Assembly: GCF_964204645.1 (NCBI RefSeq)
Contig: NC_134025.1
Location: forward strand, 28,426,001-28,490,000
Reading direction: 5' to 3'
Length of the DNA stretch: 64,000 bases
Origin: Tubulanus polymorphus
Taxonomy: Eukaryota > Nemertea > Palaeonemertea > Tubulaniformes > Tubulanidae
The notes under the pieces were generated by a model. It saw nothing but the letters and a program-made list of their open reading frames with translations. It was not told the DNA's origin and did not search any database. Below are positions 63,760 through 64,000 of this stretch, one piece after another (positions within the stretch are counted from its first letter, which is position 1; every line of letters starts with the position of its first letter). Made by a program: the position numbers and the translations under genes.

Positions 63760-64000
63760 ATACATTATACCATTTTGAGAATTCCCCCGATATTTCCCTG
63801 ATCCATGACCATTAGTTCCCAGATTAACTTAAGAATATCCTCAGTGAAGGCTGTTTTTTATCAAGAGGTTTCTTGCCACCTAAGACAACTAAGACCACTA
63901 ACAATTCATATTCCTTGGCTTTTCCCAGATTTTCAACTGCAGGGGAAAATAAATCCAGAATTTCTCTGATTTCCCTCATCTGAAAGAGAACCATGCATGT
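63760..64000. repeat. Dispersed repeat with 'gggaatt'-type words, right-edge copy
   Basis: This stretch in an MBTPS2 intron carries GAATTCCCCCGATATTTCCCTG, CCCAGATTTTCAACTGCAGGG and ATTTCTCTGATTTCCCTC. In the opposite orientation these read as GGGAAAT and CAGGGAATT-like words, also seen at 45880-46040 (EIF2S3 intron 11) and 35715-35970 (CEP295 intron 5). The element class is unknown. Confidence 0.4.

Overview
The window is a gene-dense stretch of an intron-rich animal nuclear genome. AT-rich introns, mostly 70-500 bp and with GT...AG ends, separate short coding exons, and several genes have canonical AATAAA signals downstream. The gene content is bilaterian: a Hippo-pathway Salvador, a STAT, a HIF prolyl hydroxylase with a MYND finger, CEP295 and a Nance-Horan-family protein. 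Intron density and composition suggest an invertebrate, possibly a lophotrochozoan such as a mollusc or brachiopod. I cannot identify the species from sequence alone. I built the gene models by hand from splice sites and reading frame. Every complete model closes in frame from ATG to stop.

Layout: (1) 0.5-3.7 kb, minus: a small two-exon protein and a 415-residue single-coding-exon protein, both unrecognised. (2) 5.1-7.0 kb, plus: a CCDC42/CFAP73-family ciliary coiled-coil protein. (3) 8.5-10.9 kb, minus: SAV1/Salvador. (4) 11.4-13.4 kb, plus: a beta-1,4-galactosyltransferase. (5) 14.1-15.2 kb, minus: COP9 signalosome subunit 8. (6) 16.0-18.2 kb, plus: EGLN (HIF prolyl hydroxylase). (7) 19.6-20.6 kb, plus: SLX9/FAM207A. 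(8) 21.3-22.3 kb, minus: UBE2F (NEDD8 E2). (9) 22.9-24.3 kb, plus: VPS25 (ESCRT-II). (10) 24.7-28.4 kb, plus: a DUF4062-NACHT NTPase with an unusual Cys-rich tail. (11) 28.8-33.8 kb, minus: STAT. (12) 34.8-42.5 kb, plus: CEP295, with a degenerate Ser/Thr-Gln-His/Tyr-Pro-Leu repeat. (13) 43.2-46.2 kb, plus: eIF2 gamma. (14) 48.2-49.5 kb, minus: SFT2-domain Golgi protein. (15) 49.9-61.2 kb, plus: NHS family, with a 4.4 kb first intron. (16) From 63.3 kb to the right edge, minus: the C-terminal end of site-2 protease (MBTPS2).

Many neighbours are head-to-head with short gaps (SAV1/B4GALT, CSN8/EGLN, UBE2F/VPS25, STAT/CEP295, SFT2D/NHS), so shared promoters are likely. The genes are mostly conserved housekeeping, signalling and ciliary/centrosomal genes with no single common pathway. 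UBE2F and CSN8 act at opposite ends of the cullin neddylation cycle, and EGLN feeds a cullin-VHL ligase.

Mobile DNA is limited to small non-autonomous elements: two copies of a piggyBac-like TTAA MITE in NHS introns, one TA-flanked Tc1/mariner-like MITE, several fold-back elements, and a possible interspersed 'gggaatt' repeat. I found no bacterial features, CRISPR array, rRNA or convincing tRNA gene.
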